DNA of 64,000 nucleotides from Archegozetes longisetosus. Its lineage: Eukaryota > Arthropoda > Arachnida > Sarcoptiformes > Trhypochthoniidae. Shown here in pieces: positions 1-12,293 of the stretch (position 1 is its first letter; each line of letters begins with the position of its first letter). The position numbers and the translations under genes are program-made. Location of the stretch: positions 1,004,001 through 1,068,000 of the forward strand of contig JAEMBT020000005.1 in the NCBI GenBank assembly GCA_018873245.2. The letters run 5' to 3'. Under the pieces are notes generated by a model. That model searched no databases and was not told where the DNA came from. It saw only the letters and a program-made list of their open reading frames with translations.

Positions 1-20
1 AGAAGCAAACAAATAAGGGT

Positions 21-1444
21 TTAGTGGTCGTTATCAAGTCGTCTAACTCTGACCTGTTGCTTATAGTGATATTCTTTCAAATAATTTTTCAATCGTTTGG
101 GTAATTGAATGGATTGTATGGTATCGTATGTGACTCTCGAAGTGATGGCAGCTCTCGAGAGATGTTGTAATGAAAACGCAAAATTGCGGTGCAGTGGAAT
201 TGTAAGCATTGGCTCGAAGAACATGCAATGAGACGGATCCTTATAGTGCTCTATAAGACCACAAACAGTAGTCGAGGCATACACTCCGGGATCGTGTGAA
301 TCGAAACTAAATTTGTGATTCCATTGTTCTATACGAGCATGAAGTGAACGATCAAATCGTCTAAAGCTAACTGAGAATAAATGTTCTTCTTGTGCGCTGT
401 CTCTCAACAGGAAAGTTCCCTCAGGTTTGTTCTCAAGAAGTCTTTCGGCCTCGTATCGATCCATTTTTCCCCAATAAAAGCTACAGTTAGTTATCTGTAA
501 TAAGTCAGGCACCAAACAGTGAATGTAATCGATTTGTGTGTGAATCTGTTGACCATCATTTATTGGTGTTATCGAAGAGTCACCACGAAGACAAAATCGA
601 TTGAGAAATCCAGGCGTTAGTTCTGCCACTTCACCCCAACGCGCCAAGTATGGGTACGGGCTGACAGTTAATGCCAACTGGCTTCTTAAGGCTAGTGCCA
701 GCTCTGATACTCTGACCTGAACGCTGCGAACTTCACTGATCATTGCTTGGTTCGCATATGTTGATGACTGATAAGTGCCAACACCATTGACACTGCCAGA
801 TACCAGACTGCCGTCAACGTAAGGCTCGTTCAAAGATTCGCTGTTCGCAACCAATTGATTTGCTTGTTGCGAAGTAACTAACAGTGGAGACAGACCACTA
901 TGAGATTGCATTTCTAATTGATTAAAACCTCTATTGTAGTCATCGGTATTACTATTACTATTATCATTCGAACTACTATTTGTTGGAGAAATAAATGCTA
1001 AATCAGATTCATTTAATTGTTCGTCAGTCTTCTTATAAGCCGTACAAATACATGAACTGCAATTATTGTCAGTTTGAGTCACGTCAGCACAAGAATCAGT
1101 TCTGGCGCACAACTTGAAAGCCCAACCACTCGAACTCTTCTTTTCTTTCCATTACTACTGGTATTGTCTTTGCCACTGTTACAAGTATTACTAATATTAG
1201 TATTATTACAATTATTTTTACACTTATTGGAAGAACAAGTTAACGATTTCTTGCGTCGACCAAATGCTAATGTACGGAATTTACGTTTAACGCTATTATT
1301 ACTAGCACTTTGTCCTGAATTTGTTGCACTTTCATCACTTAAATTCGTTGTGTTCGTCACCGAGTTACTATTTTTATTACTTAATGATTCATTTCCATTC
1401 AATTGTTCATCACTTTTTGAATCGGGCTCTGGTGTTTTAGACAT
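21..1444 (-). CDS. SOCS5: SOCS5/SOCS4-type suppressor of cytokine signalling (apparent 1-base frameshift)
   Basis: An SH2 domain plus C-terminal SOCS box, the adaptor layout that recruits Elongin B/C and a cullin ligase to tyrosine-phosphorylated receptors. The C-terminal part (21-1112) carries the SOCS4/5 signature just before the SH2 ([19 protein letters not shown]), the phosphotyrosine pocket FLLRDSAQ, and the tail [13 protein letters not shown]. The N-terminal part lies in another frame (1079-1444, ATG at 1444) and has the basic block [12 protein letters not shown], which resembles the conserved N-terminal block of vertebrate SOCS5. The two frames overlap at about 1079-1150. One extra A in the A-rich run near 1140-1150 would join them, so this is probably one gene with a base-calling error rather than two genes. 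Asn/Ser-rich low-complexity stretches surround the blocks. The stop is at 21-23, so the 3' UTR runs off the window. Family assignment is secure; the exact paralogue is less so. Confidence 0.9.
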
Positions 1445-3185
1445 TTCTTCGGAAATTGTTTGCACTTTTCACTTTTTATATTACGGAAGAGAAAAATCCT
1501 TGTTATCTCACGATAAAAACTTTGAACTTTTCACAATGGTTTCAGTTGAGTCAAAAACAATTTTTTAATTCGTTTGTTGCCTAAGACACAAGTAAAAAGT
1601 ACAGAAATTCAAATCAATCAAAACATAAGTGACAAACAAAACGATAACTTTTAATTATGTTCAGTAATTATAAAGCTAATTACTATAAGAAACACAATTT
1701 TATCAATTGGAAAGATTATAAAAGAGTAAAAATAATTAAACGATAATAAACAGTGAAGTCATAAAATGTAGGTCTGAATCAAACTGAAAAAACGAAATGA
1801 TTGAAATGCCAAACCCTTAACAAGAAGTAGTTACTAATACAAGTGTGACCTCAATTTCATTGGAAAAAGTCATACGTATTAAATAAATACATGAAACACA
1901 TAAACGCTTGTGAGAGACGTATTAATATTTTGCAGAAACTGCTCATTAGTCACTCGTTCCTGTACTATTCAAAGCATCAGATAAGAGAAATCACTTTTTC
2001 ACATATAATTACACAACTGCATTGAAATTGTTCATGAATTATTAGTCAAAAATTGCATCGTCTCAAATTCAAGTGTTCTGTATCTCTAAATAACTAAATG
2101 AATACTAAATTTTCACTATAGAGATGACAAAACGTAAAGTAACGATGAGATTACGTTTTTATTATTATTTACACAATCATTACTATTACTATTACTATTA
2201 CTATAACATAATTGAAGCACTACTACACAGCTCGTATGATAAGCACTTTTACTACTAATAGCCATTCATTTATTACTATCAATTGAAACTACCTATGAAC
2301 TAAAGCTCAATAATTGTGGATGCTTCACAAATTAGTCACAAAAATATGAACGAGTAATCATTTCAATTCATATTAAGATAAACTAAATCTAATCATAATT
2401 ATCAAATATATCGACAATAGGACTAAATGAGTTATTATTTGCGATTGTCCAAATATAGACACAAATTAAATTTAATCTGAAATCAATTAAAAATCAAAAT
2501 AAACTTACATTTGATGAGAAGTTGTATTTGTTTTTGAGTGGGATTTGAAGCAAACCTTAGACTAAGATACTACTCAAATACAACTTATAATAGGATTGTA
2601 TTACTCAACCATTTTGTGTAGAATTGTGTCAATTGTTAAACAAATTGCATAAATAGGTTTCACTTTTATCTCTATCAATTAATTGCACAAAACACAAAAT
2701 ACCATTAAATCAATTACTACTTATATTCTATTACAATATTTGGCCAATATATCAAACAAATAAATTTTGATTTGTTATGGATAATTAAATATTTGAATGT
2801 AAGCAGAGTATTACTTCAAGTATTTAAAGGGATCACTAAAGTGTTTATGAATGAAAATAATGAATGAACAAAAGAGGACCAATAGAATTATCATTCTTTC
2901 CAATACGTCACTCATATTAATATTAAAATTGTATGTTTTGCAAGATAGAATCAACTTTATGAGCAACTCACTAACAAGATATGCCGTTTTTGCACTTTTC
3001 CTCCAATTCATGCGTAAAAAGTGGAGCGATTTGTGAAAAATGCGCGCTTTTTGGCTATTATAAGGTTGTTTTTAGTGGTTTCTATGAAGATCGACTCTAT
3101 TTACTTTTAGTAATAAACAAATTAAAACTTAAACTAATTAGTGGTTTATTTCATTTTAAAGTAGTTATTTGTAAAATAGTAAGAA
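1445..3185. other. Divergent intergenic region between SOCS5-like and WDHD1
   Basis: About 1.7 kb of AT-rich DNA separating the 5' ends of two divergently transcribed genes. Both promoters should lie here. Apart from a short six-base microsatellite (2181-2204) nothing is recognisable; short open frames near 2811-3196 have no coding character. Confidence 0.5.
2181..2204. repeat. Hexanucleotide microsatellite (TACTAT)4
   Basis: Four perfect copies of TACTAT in the intergenic region upstream of WDHD1. Read directly from the sequence. Confidence 0.8.
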
Positions 3186-6100
3186 ATGGCCAGTGATTTA
3201 AGCAAGAATTTGGAGTGTTTTGTACGGTTTGGTCACTGCGATGGACACACAGACTGTGCTTTCGTTTCAGTCAATCAAAATATGTATTGATTTATTATAT
3301 ATTTTCAATATATGTTCATTATCAATTAATTATTTATAAACACTTGTTATTCATTTAATCAATAAGAAGCCTAATGACATGTGGCGTTGACAGTGAAGTC
3401 AGGCTTTGGCCGATTGACGACCAAAATGATGATAACGTCGAGTCGTTTTCGATTACAGACCAATCATACGCTATTGTTTGTAACGTATGTCTATTTTCGA
3501 TTTAATTTAACTGAACTCAATATTGATTCATTTTTTCAACCTACTCCTTAAGTCAACCAAATTTTTTATTGCCTGCGATTCAAATTGCGTTAAGTCTTAC
3601 TCATTAGAAGACGGCGAAAACGAGACAGTTGTTTGTCGGTTCACAACGAATGCCATTCATCTCGATATCAGTAGTGATGGAAACCTATTGGCTGCGTCCG
3701 CGGCGTTAGTATTACTTATTTTAGAATGAATTTTCTTGTTTTATACGATTTTTGTTAATATAATGTTATGTGGTTGATTCAATGATTCTTAAAAGAAATA
3801 ACAGCAAAGCTTTTCTATAAAAATTCACTGACAGCACTTTAGAAATTATAAGTTTGTAAAAAGCTTAAACTTTTTAAAGTTATATAGATATTAAACTGTT
3901 TTTGCAGTGATTTCACGTTTAAACTGATAGATTTGGAGAATAGCACACAAAAACTGTTTGAAGGACATGAAGCACCTGTACTTAGTGTGGCATTAGATCC
4001 TAAACACAAATATATCGCTTCTTCGAGTTGCGATAGTTCTATCAAAATATGGAACACTGAAAATCAGAATTGCGTTCAATTTTGGACTGATTGTTACCCA
4101 AAAAGTAATGACTTTGAAAATTCTCAAACCTTGGCGCGAATAAGTTGGGAACCAGTTAATGGACAATCGATAGCAATTCCAAAAGTCGATCAAATCGATG
4201 TTTATCATAGAGAGACATGGGATTTAGTGAAGACCTATAAACACAGCAAACTCTCACAAATATCAATAGTCACCCACTCTCATGATGGGAACTATTTGGC
4301 AGCTGCAACTAATACTGGAACTGTTATGATATGGGAAACAACAACAACTAATGATGAACCGATTGCTACTTTTTTCCATAATAAATCTATTAAAATAACG
4401 AGTTTAAAATGGAATCCAAACAATTCTAAACAGCTTTGCTTTTGTGATATTAATGGACAATTCGGTATTTTGAATATAAAAGTTTCTTCTAAAGCTGAAT
4501 CCAAAGAGCCGAACCGGTCGTTAACAAAACAAGAACTAGATAGTATGTTTGCAGAACTATCAGACGATGACTTTGGATTAGAATCAGATGAAATAACCGA
4601 TAAAAATGAAAACAATAATATAGATTGTGAGTTACCTAAAATCCAATTCAATCCTAACTTGGGCAAAGCTATCTCGAAACAAGTTGAAACTGAGAATAAG
4701 GTCAATAATGGAGATGAGAATTATGGTGATGGAGATAATGAGTTCGATATCGGTGCCATTAAATTGCAATACGAGTCGCAAATCTTTGGTGACACGAATG
4801 ATATTGATGGAGTTGAAGTTGGAGAAAATATTAATCGTCCAGTTTCGAGAACTAGCGCACCAGTAGAAGAACGTGAACCCGAAGATCCTCCACCACTAAG
4901 ACAAGAGCCATTCCAACCAGGTTCTACTCCTGTTCATTTCAAGCAGCGTTTTATGGTTTGGAATTCAGTCGGAATAGTTCGCTGTTATGACACCGAAAAT
5001 GAGAATTCGATCGATGTTGAATTTCACGATGTGACTTATCATCACTCCATTCATTTGCCTAACGTTCATAATTATACAATCGCCCATTTATCAACTGATT
5101 CCTTAGTATTGGCCACAAACGGTGACGAGACGACTCAAAGTGGAAAACTTTTTTGTATGCTATTCAACACTTGGGATGCTACTAAAGAATGGCAAATAGA
5201 GATGCCTAAAGAAGAGTATATAGATGCCATAACTTGTGGCACAGGATTCATAGCGGTCGCAACTGATAAGCGTTTTATTCGAATTTTCACAACTGGAGGA
5301 ATACAAACCAATATCTTTTCAATACCTGGTCGTGTGGTTTGTGTCTCATCTCACGAACAGCTTCTAATGATTATATATCATATGGCATCTGGAATGCCCG
5401 AAGAACAAAGTTTGTCGATGTATGTGCTGAAGGTTGATCACAAGCCTGTTACTAAACACCCGGTTCCAAATCCAGTACCAGTGGCACTCAGTCCTAAGTC
5501 TCAAGTCTCATGGGCTGGATTTACAGACGAAGGAACTCCTTGTGTTGTCGATTATGATGGAGTCGTTAGACTCTTCAAAGCCGTCATTGGTAACAGTTGG
5601 ATACCTATTGCTCATACTAAAGAGCATGTAAGTCTGGTCAAACAAGACAGTTACTAATGCTTCATTTTATTTTCATTAAATTTATGATTACTTAGACTAA
5701 AGGAAAGTCTGATAACTATTTCATAATTGGTTTAAGCGAAATTCAAAATCAAATTCGATGCATTTTCTGCAAAGGGACCAGATTTCCAGCAACTATTCCT
5801 AAGCCAACTTTGACTCTATTGCCTCTACAAATACCTTTATGTGAAATGTTCACCAGTAAAGGAAAGCACGAAGTAAGTCCTATTCATTTTTACTAAATTT
5901 TACTCAAGTTTTACTGAATTTTGTTGTTACTAATAATTTAACATTCTATCAGTCGATTTTATGCCTAATATTTATGAAAAAATTAAAACTTCTATAGGAA
6001 GAACAAATTCGCAACAAAATGTTGGCCTCTCTGCTGAAAAAGCTGTCTAAAGATGGTTTTGATGTTGACTCTCCTCTGGAGGAATGCAATAAAAATATCA

Positions 6101-6999
6101 TAAATTGCCTCATCAAATTATTTGCTGTAAGCACTTATTGCATTTAGTTTTTCTACCATACAGTCATTTTTTACCATTTGATTGTAATAATAGTTGGCAC
6201 TAGGAGCTGATCGCGAGTCGCTAGCTATGGAAATCGCATATTTAATGCCTAGTCAGCGCGCAGTCGAGGGCGCCATCAAATATGCTGAACGTCAGCGTCA
6301 TAGAAGCTTGGCTCAAAAACTCAGCGAAATTGCACAGCAAAAACTCGAAGAAGAATTGAATGATGAGTTCAATGATGAGGAATGTGAAGAAATAGATCAA
6401 GCAACTCACGCAACTAATAATCATTTGACAATCAGTAGAATGAGGTGCAGAACAATGATTTGCAACTAAAACCAAAATCTCTGAGAAAAGGGACAATAGT
6501 TGAAGAGTCAAATTCTAGATTCCAGGCATCGGACAGCAAAAGTGATGCTGGAATCGAAGAAGTTAATGAGAGATCCACAATACCAGATGATGATCAAGAA
6601 GATGCCAACAGTAACGACTCTCTCTCACTTAAGCCGAAAGCGGTGAAACAAGCGATTAATAACAAGGGAAATCCATTCAAAGTTAGTGATAATGGCATTA
6701 AACGTAAAAGTATCAAAAGAAAAAAAAGTGATTATAGCGAAGATGAAAGTGATGACGAAGAACGAGATGAATTAGGTTTTAAACGTTTTTATGATGAAAT
6801 GAAAGATGTGATCAAAGATGACAACTCGGATGTTGAAGATGAAGATTTGATTAATATAGCAAAACGACAGTTTAAAGAATTGGATCCAGATGAGAGAAAA
6901 AGTTGGGCTAAAGATAAGCCCAGAAAACGAATGGCAAGGCCCAATTCGAAAAATAAAGAAAACGGAAACAAAATAACGAATTTTTTCAAGAGAAATTAA
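3186..6999 (+). CDS. WDHD1: WDHD1 / AND-1 / Ctf4 replisome adaptor
   Basis: Homotrimeric hub that tethers DNA polymerase alpha to the CMG helicase. Exons read as 3186-3283, 3367-3484, 3553-3704, 3908-5627, 5696-5872, 5998-6126 and 6194-6999; all introns are GT-AG and phases agree. The N-terminus is a WD40 propeller (for example GHEAPVLSVALD, SSCDSSIKIW). The middle is the SepB/Mcl1 domain with the near-invariant block PFQPGSTPVHFKQRFMVWNS. The C-terminus is acidic, then an HMG-box-like segment (LGFKRFYDEMK to KSWAKDK), ending KITNFFKRN, a PIP-box-like tail. About 1066 residues, near the human length. The last exon changes frame at 6439-6469; one extra A in the AGAATG stretch restores it. The second exon could also start at 3370, three bases later. 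The 3' end faces WDR43, 60 bp away. Confidence 0.95.
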
Positions 7000-7059
7000 A
7001 CCATTAAATAACATAATTTTAATAATTTTTGATATTTTTTAATCTTATAAAAATTAATT

Positions 7060-9629
7060 TTAATCGGTTTCCAAATCACTTTTTACATCATCGTCGTCTT
7101 CATTATTTTCACTGGCACTCTGGTAATTTTCGTCTTCGGCCATGTCTTCTGAACTATCATTTTCTTCCTCTTCATTATCATTGTCTGAATTATCATCGAT
7201 CAAGTCTTTCATTTCGTCGTCAATCATGTCTTCTTCGTCAGATGATGACGAGGACGATGATTCGTATTCTATTTGAGGCTTTTGTCTCGTTATATATTCT
7301 GTGCTATTTTGAGCCCGAATCTGTTTATAAAATTATAATTCAAAATTGTATTTATAATAAGAATATAATAATGTCAATAAAATCATCTTTGTACCTGAGA
7401 AATCATTAAATTCAACCTTCCCTTCAACCGATATATTCTGTCTAAGATATGAGTTCTTGCGTTCAACAACTCTAGCAAAGGCCCGAACTCTTCCTCAACA
7501 TTTGGCAACTATTTAAAAGTTAGTTAATTAGATGAAAACTAGAAAATAATTCTAAAGCAAGGCTTCGATGTGAAACTTACAGACATGAGAAAAGTGAGCC
7601 TCAAATGGAGCAACTGTTCCAACCACTTCAAATATACCAAAGTTTGTTCCCCTTTGTTAAATAGACAGCTCTGAAGCTCATACAAAAACAGTGCAATGCA
7701 TTCAATTGGTAACTTTTTAATTGTATTCCTTATCAACTTTTCGTCGCTATTATTCAAAACAGTTTCGAGCATTTGTTTGTCTTTACTTTGTAGTCCTTGA
7801 ACTAATAGATGTACTAAACTATCACTACTCGGCGTTTCGATTGAACCCAAATTTGGTTCAATCGTTGTATTTTTGCTGGAAAATGATTGCAGTCTTTCTT
7901 CAAATGATAACTTTATATCATTTGGTTTATTGTTAGTTTCCATTTTATCGCTACTATTATTCAGACGATCGGATGAAATATCGTTACTATTGACTGATTG
8001 TCGAGTCGGTGCCATTCCAGCCGGTCCCATAACTGTCGCATTCTTAGGCTTTACTGGACTTTTGATTTTAGTAAACCCACTGTCGACATGCAATGATGGA
8101 GTCGACAAGTCAATTGAATCTTTTCGAATTAGTGTCGTATTTTTATCGCACTCATCATAACTTATTCTTTCAAATACAGGTCTAATAAAGTTGCCATAAC
8201 TCAAAAGTATGTGTCGCTCTAAATCATTCGATATTTGCGCTGACATTACCATCAACTGTTTTGATGCTAATTTGTTTGAATTTGGAGTTGATATTTGAAT
8301 TTTAACTTTTGGTTTCAGTGGTGTTTTTCGGTGGCCATTCAACATATGCTCAAATACATGCAATGAACCACTTTTTGTAACGATTGCAACTAAAATCGGC
8401 TGGAATACAACAATTTCAATAACAAAATCATCAATAATTGTGAACAAGAAATCACAGAATAGGTAGAAATTAAGACAACTTACATGAGTCGAAGATGTAG
8501 AAGAGATGTCTAAACTTAACGGTTCGTCATCTAATGAAAATGATGCTAAAGGATTGGAATCACTCTCTGTTTTCAATTGCCTAAAAATCATATTGAATTA
8601 ATTATGAAGTTTGATAAAACAGTCTCAACTAAGACAACAGTGCATACCAGGCATTGATGAGTCGGTCGCCAACAGCTGATGATAGAAAATAAGAGCCGTA
8701 TATACTCTCATTATCTGGTACTTTAATATGTCTTAAATGCTGAACTTCTGTCGCATGGCCTGAAAATTTTTTCAATAATGTTTTATTCTCCCAATTCCAC
8801 CATTTGATACAATTGCTTGCGGTTAAAACATTAGATGAGTCGAGAGCGCAAATAGCATTGACACTACTCTTATCGGGTTTAAATTTCCTATAAACAATTC
8901 AAACATAAAACAAATTAGTCTAAAAACTTTATCGAAACTATGTCTAAGTAAATCAAACAATAACTCAAACAACTTAGACAAGAGTTCATAACTATCTAAT
9001 GAAGTGTGCGTTCGAATTTAGTGGTCATTAAATAATCAAAAATATCAAAAACAAACAAGACATACTGTTTTATTTTCGAAGTAGAAATACTCCATTCGAT
9101 AACATATTTATCATTAGAACAGCTAAATATCGAATCATTGACTGGTAACCAACTTATGTCATTAACTCGGTCTTCGTGTCCATTAACAAGCATTGAATGT
9201 AATTCACTTTTTACAACACTATATAATAAAATATTTCCGTTAAGTGTTGCCATTGCTAACAGTTCTAATTGAGACACTTCTTCCTCAACACTGATATCTG
9301 TTCTACGTTTCCGTTTCTTTTTCGGTGAACCCTTTGTTTGGAATAAAACAGATTTTGATTAAAATATAAAATAAAACAGAAAAATATATAATCAAATATT
9401 GATAAATAAATAAATTCATTGATTATAAATGACATACAATCGATGGCATGGGTTTGAAGGGCCAAACAATGCGGACACAAGTAGCCGATAAATGTGAAGA
9501 CGGAGTGTATTCTTGTTTGAGTTGTCCCGAAAGAGTGTCCCATACTTTTAATTGTCCGTCAAGAGTGCAATAACTGAAATATTGACCACAATCTGAAAGA
9601 GCAACCGGACAGTTTATCATATTATCCAT
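7060..9629 (-). CDS. WDR43: WDR43 / UTP5, small-subunit processome (t-UTP) protein
   Basis: Nucleolar WD-repeat protein needed for pre-18S rRNA transcription and processing. Exons on the minus strand: 9629-9438, 9331-9066, 8887-8648, 8580-8484, 8399-7581, 7508-7395 and 7320-7060; phases agree and the sum is 663 codons including the stop, close to human WDR43. Visible hallmarks are LKVWDTLSGQLKQEYTPSSH in exon 1, the basic patch KKKRKRR in exon 2, VHVFEH-type WD strand (LHVFEHMLNGHRKTPL) in exon 5, the UTP12 domain in exons 5-6 (about LLVQGLQSKDKQMLE onward), and an acidic Ser/Asp/Glu tail in exon 7. Start chosen at 9629, the first ATG of the conserved N-terminus. Shares a 609-bp head-to-head promoter with ERMARD. 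Confidence 0.95.
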
Positions 9630-10238
9630 AATTTTGTTGTTTATTTAAATTGTTTTCAATAAACACGTGTTATATGAGACAAAAACGTGTCTCGAGGTAA
9701 ACCATTTTTAAACTGAAGCACAACATTATATCGAAAGCAAAGCAAAACCAGTCGTTCAAACGTTTATCAGACGAATGCCGACCAAAGAAAGTGCATTTTC
9801 CCCATTTCTGCGATTCAGCGTTTTTTCGTTCAAAGTTTTGAGAAAATAAATGATGTCTATTTCTAAAGTTCCAAAAATATTGCTTTAAATTGAAATAGAT
9901 GTATTTCAAAATCAAATTCTTGCTACTTTTTGATTCGATTTTTATAAACTTGAGGCTTCTTAATTCGACTTTACAATTTTTTAGAAAATCGTTTGTCTTT
10001 TCATAATTTAGACTTAATTTCAAAATTTTATTATATGGTTTCTGAAACATTATTTGTTTGCATAACTTCAATCACAAATAAACAAAATGTTAAAAACTTG
10101 TGAAATTTCATCCAAAAGTTTTTAAAAAGACTTCAGTTACTTTCAATCAGAATTAAATAAGTTTCGGAAAAATTTTGAGTAATCTATTTATGCATTTGGA
10201 TAATATTTGTTTGTCAGTTCCAAGTTATTCAAACACAA
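9630..10238. promoter_or_regulatory. Shared head-to-head promoter, WDR43/ERMARD
   Basis: 609 bp between two start codons on opposite strands. It must contain both 5' UTRs and both promoters. No core motif is distinctive. An open minus frame at 9670-10071 is a chance product of AT-rich DNA. Confidence 0.45.
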
Positions 10239-12293
10239 ATGGAATCGAATTGCGACCAAAACCTGGTCCTCAGAGACATAAATGAATTAAAAATCGAAAC
10301 ATTTTTATCCCCTTACGTCAAAGAAATTGTCACCAATTTATCAATAAGTGATGCACAAATTGATGGCATTCTGGACAATGAATTGTGTCTTAACTGGGAT
10401 CGAGTCATTGAGTATATACCAAAAGAGATCTCATATAATAATGTCTCCGAAGAGTCAAATGAATGTATGCGTCAAAAAGTTTTAAAAGTTTCCAAATTAA
10501 TTAATTCTGTTTATCAAATGTTTGATAAGATTTCAAATGAAAACATCGATTATTTAATACAATTGTTAAATAGAAATCTGTTTTGGACACAAAAACTCAG
10601 CAATAATTTCATCGAATCATTAAAACTATTGAAAGAAAGTAACAATAAGAGAGACGTCAACAATATATTAAGCCTTCAATTGATTAGCAGTTCTTTAGAG
10701 CAATCGTTGGGAAATGTAGTCCTAACCAAAGTTTCATTCGTTCCACCACTTCTCAAAGACTTGTTAACACTTCCAGAGCTGTCATCAATTGTTGGCAGTA
10801 ATACAATACTTTTATTGCAGCTGACAATTGGCCCGCCGATTACTATTAATATCAGAAATATTTTATGGCACGGATTTGTCTCACATGAAGACATTGATCA
10901 ACGATTCGCTTATTTCCTGTTATGCATTTGTATCACAATTGGCCGCGATTTAGACCCCGAATATCGCGACCAAATTCTACCACAAAGAACTCTAACAATC
11001 TTTGGACAACAGTTGAATGTCTGGAGTTCAATGTTTCCTATTTTAGATTCAAATGACTTGAGTTTAATTTCGAGATCTGTCTTAGAAAATTGTCCATTTA
11101 TTCTGAAGAGAACGTTACCTCTTTGGAAATATGCGTTTGATTTGTATAACAATAATAAGTTTGGTTTTTGTATTGCTGTTATTTTTCCACAATTAGAGTC
11201 ATGTCTCCGATTTATTTATAGTACTGTTAATCGCATGACTAGTAGGATAATGACAGCAATCGCTAAAGAGTATTACACAACATTTGCTGAGATATTATCG
11301 CGAACACTTCCAGATTCTGAGGAGAAGAACGCAATTCACACAATATTTGACCAAAGCTTAATTGAACTTCTTTTGGACATAATCATCATACCTGAAGGCC
11401 CGAGAATAAGAGATAAGTTAAGTCACGGACAAATTGATATATTCGCTGTCGAAAGATATGTTGCAAATCATGTGATATGCGTTGCTATTTGTATTCTGGT
11501 TTCAGCTCACATCAAACTGAATCAAGCTATAGATTACTCATCACTTGATATCGTTTGCGACATAATGAAAGCTGCTTCCCATTATAAATGTTTGTTTCAT
11601 CCAGTATCACAATTAAGAACTAAAATAATTGATTTGGCTTCAAGTGTTTCTGAGTGGAATCAGTTTTCAATTGACGAATCTTTATTTCAATCAAGTGATT
11701 CACCAGAACAAATGCAAAATCTATTAGAAATGGTTAACAGTTTAGTATTTTTTGAAACTCCAAATTGTTTGAATACAGAGCAAGAGATAATAATTAAACT
11801 TAGAAGCTATAATTTGAATATTTTAACGAATCGTAAAAAAGAATCAGAGATTTTAGTTTTACGACAAATTGTTGATAACATTATTGAATCGTCACAAAAT
11901 ATAAAAGTCTTTTTACAATTAAGGCACGAACAATATTCTGCTATGAAATTAAGGTCGAGACAGAGACTTAACTATATTTTAATGTTAAGGAACTTTCAAT
12001 TTTATAAGAAGACATTTTTGGCAATGCTCTACACTTTGTATACAATATTTATGAAAAATTTTCAGTTTGGTGATACAGAAAAGGAATTATCTTTTTTAAA
12101 AAGTCTTCAATACTTCCTTCATTTATGTCAGAACATAAATTCAAACAGTCATTTAACTGTTAATAAATGGGACAAGTGCCAAGTTTTATGCAAAAAGGTG
12201 TGCAGTTTTTTGTGTGAATTATTTTCAAAATTCAATATAAATTGTTGTAACGAAGTAAATGAACTGTTTATTCAACTGATAGATAATAAATGA
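10239..12293 (+). CDS. ERMARD: ERMARD (ER membrane-associated RNA degradation) homologue
   Basis: Single-exon gene of 684 residues, essentially the human length (678). Recognised by blocks in the same order as human ERMARD: the DUF4209-type motif INIRNILWHGFVS near residue 205, EGPRIRDKLSHGQID near 385-400, LRHEQYSAMKLRSRQRLNY near 565-580, and a late NKWDK. Biochemical function is poorly known; the human gene is linked to neuronal migration defects and the family to RNA decay at the ER. A hydrophobic stretch after the LRSRQR block (roughly FLAMLYTLYTIF) could be the membrane anchor. The stop at 12291-12293 directly follows an AATAAA formed by the last two sense codons, so polyadenylation may occur very close to the stop or use a second AATAAA near 12330. 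Confidence 0.9.
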   Translation: MESNCDQNLVLRDINELKIETFLSPYVKEIVTNLSISDAQIDGILDNELCLNWDRVIEYIPKEISYNNVSEESNECMRQKVLKVSKLINSVYQMFDKISNENIDYLIQLLNRNLFWTQKLSNNFIESLKLLKESNNKRDVNNILSLQLISSSLEQSLGNVVLTKVSFVPPLLKDLLTLPELSSIVGSNTILLLQLTIGPPITINIRNILWHGFVSHEDIDQRFAYFLLCICITIGRDLDPEYRDQILPQRTLTIFGQQLNVWSSMFPILDSNDLSLISRSVLENCPFILKRTLPLWKYAFDLYNNNKFGFCIAVIFPQLESCLRFIYSTVNRMTSRIMTAIAKEYYTTFAEILSRTLPDSEEKNAIHTIFDQSLIELLLDIIIIPEGPRIRDKLSHGQIDIFAVERYVANHVICVAICILVSAHIKLNQAIDYSSLDIVCDIMKAASHYKCLFHPVSQLRTKIIDLASSVSEWNQFSIDESLFQSSDSPEQMQNLLEMVNSLVFFETPNCLNTEQEIIIKLRSYNLNILTNRKKESEILVLRQIVDNIIESSQNIKVFLQLRHEQYSAMKLRSRQRLNYILMLRNFQFYKKTFLAMLYTLYTIFMKNFQFGDTEKELSFLKSLQYFLHLCQNINSNSHLTVNKWDKCQVLCKKVCSFLCELFSKFNINCCNEVNELFIQLIDNK

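Noticed and set aside
8398-8483. Open WDR43 intron 4 read through as coding
   Set aside because: It is in frame and stop-free, but has consensus GTAAGT and TTCCAG ends, and removing it restores the WDR43 alignment.
9670-10071. 133-codon minus frame in the WDR43/ERMARD promoter
   Set aside because: Lys/Phe/Leu-rich translation expected from AT-rich DNA; no family resemblance.
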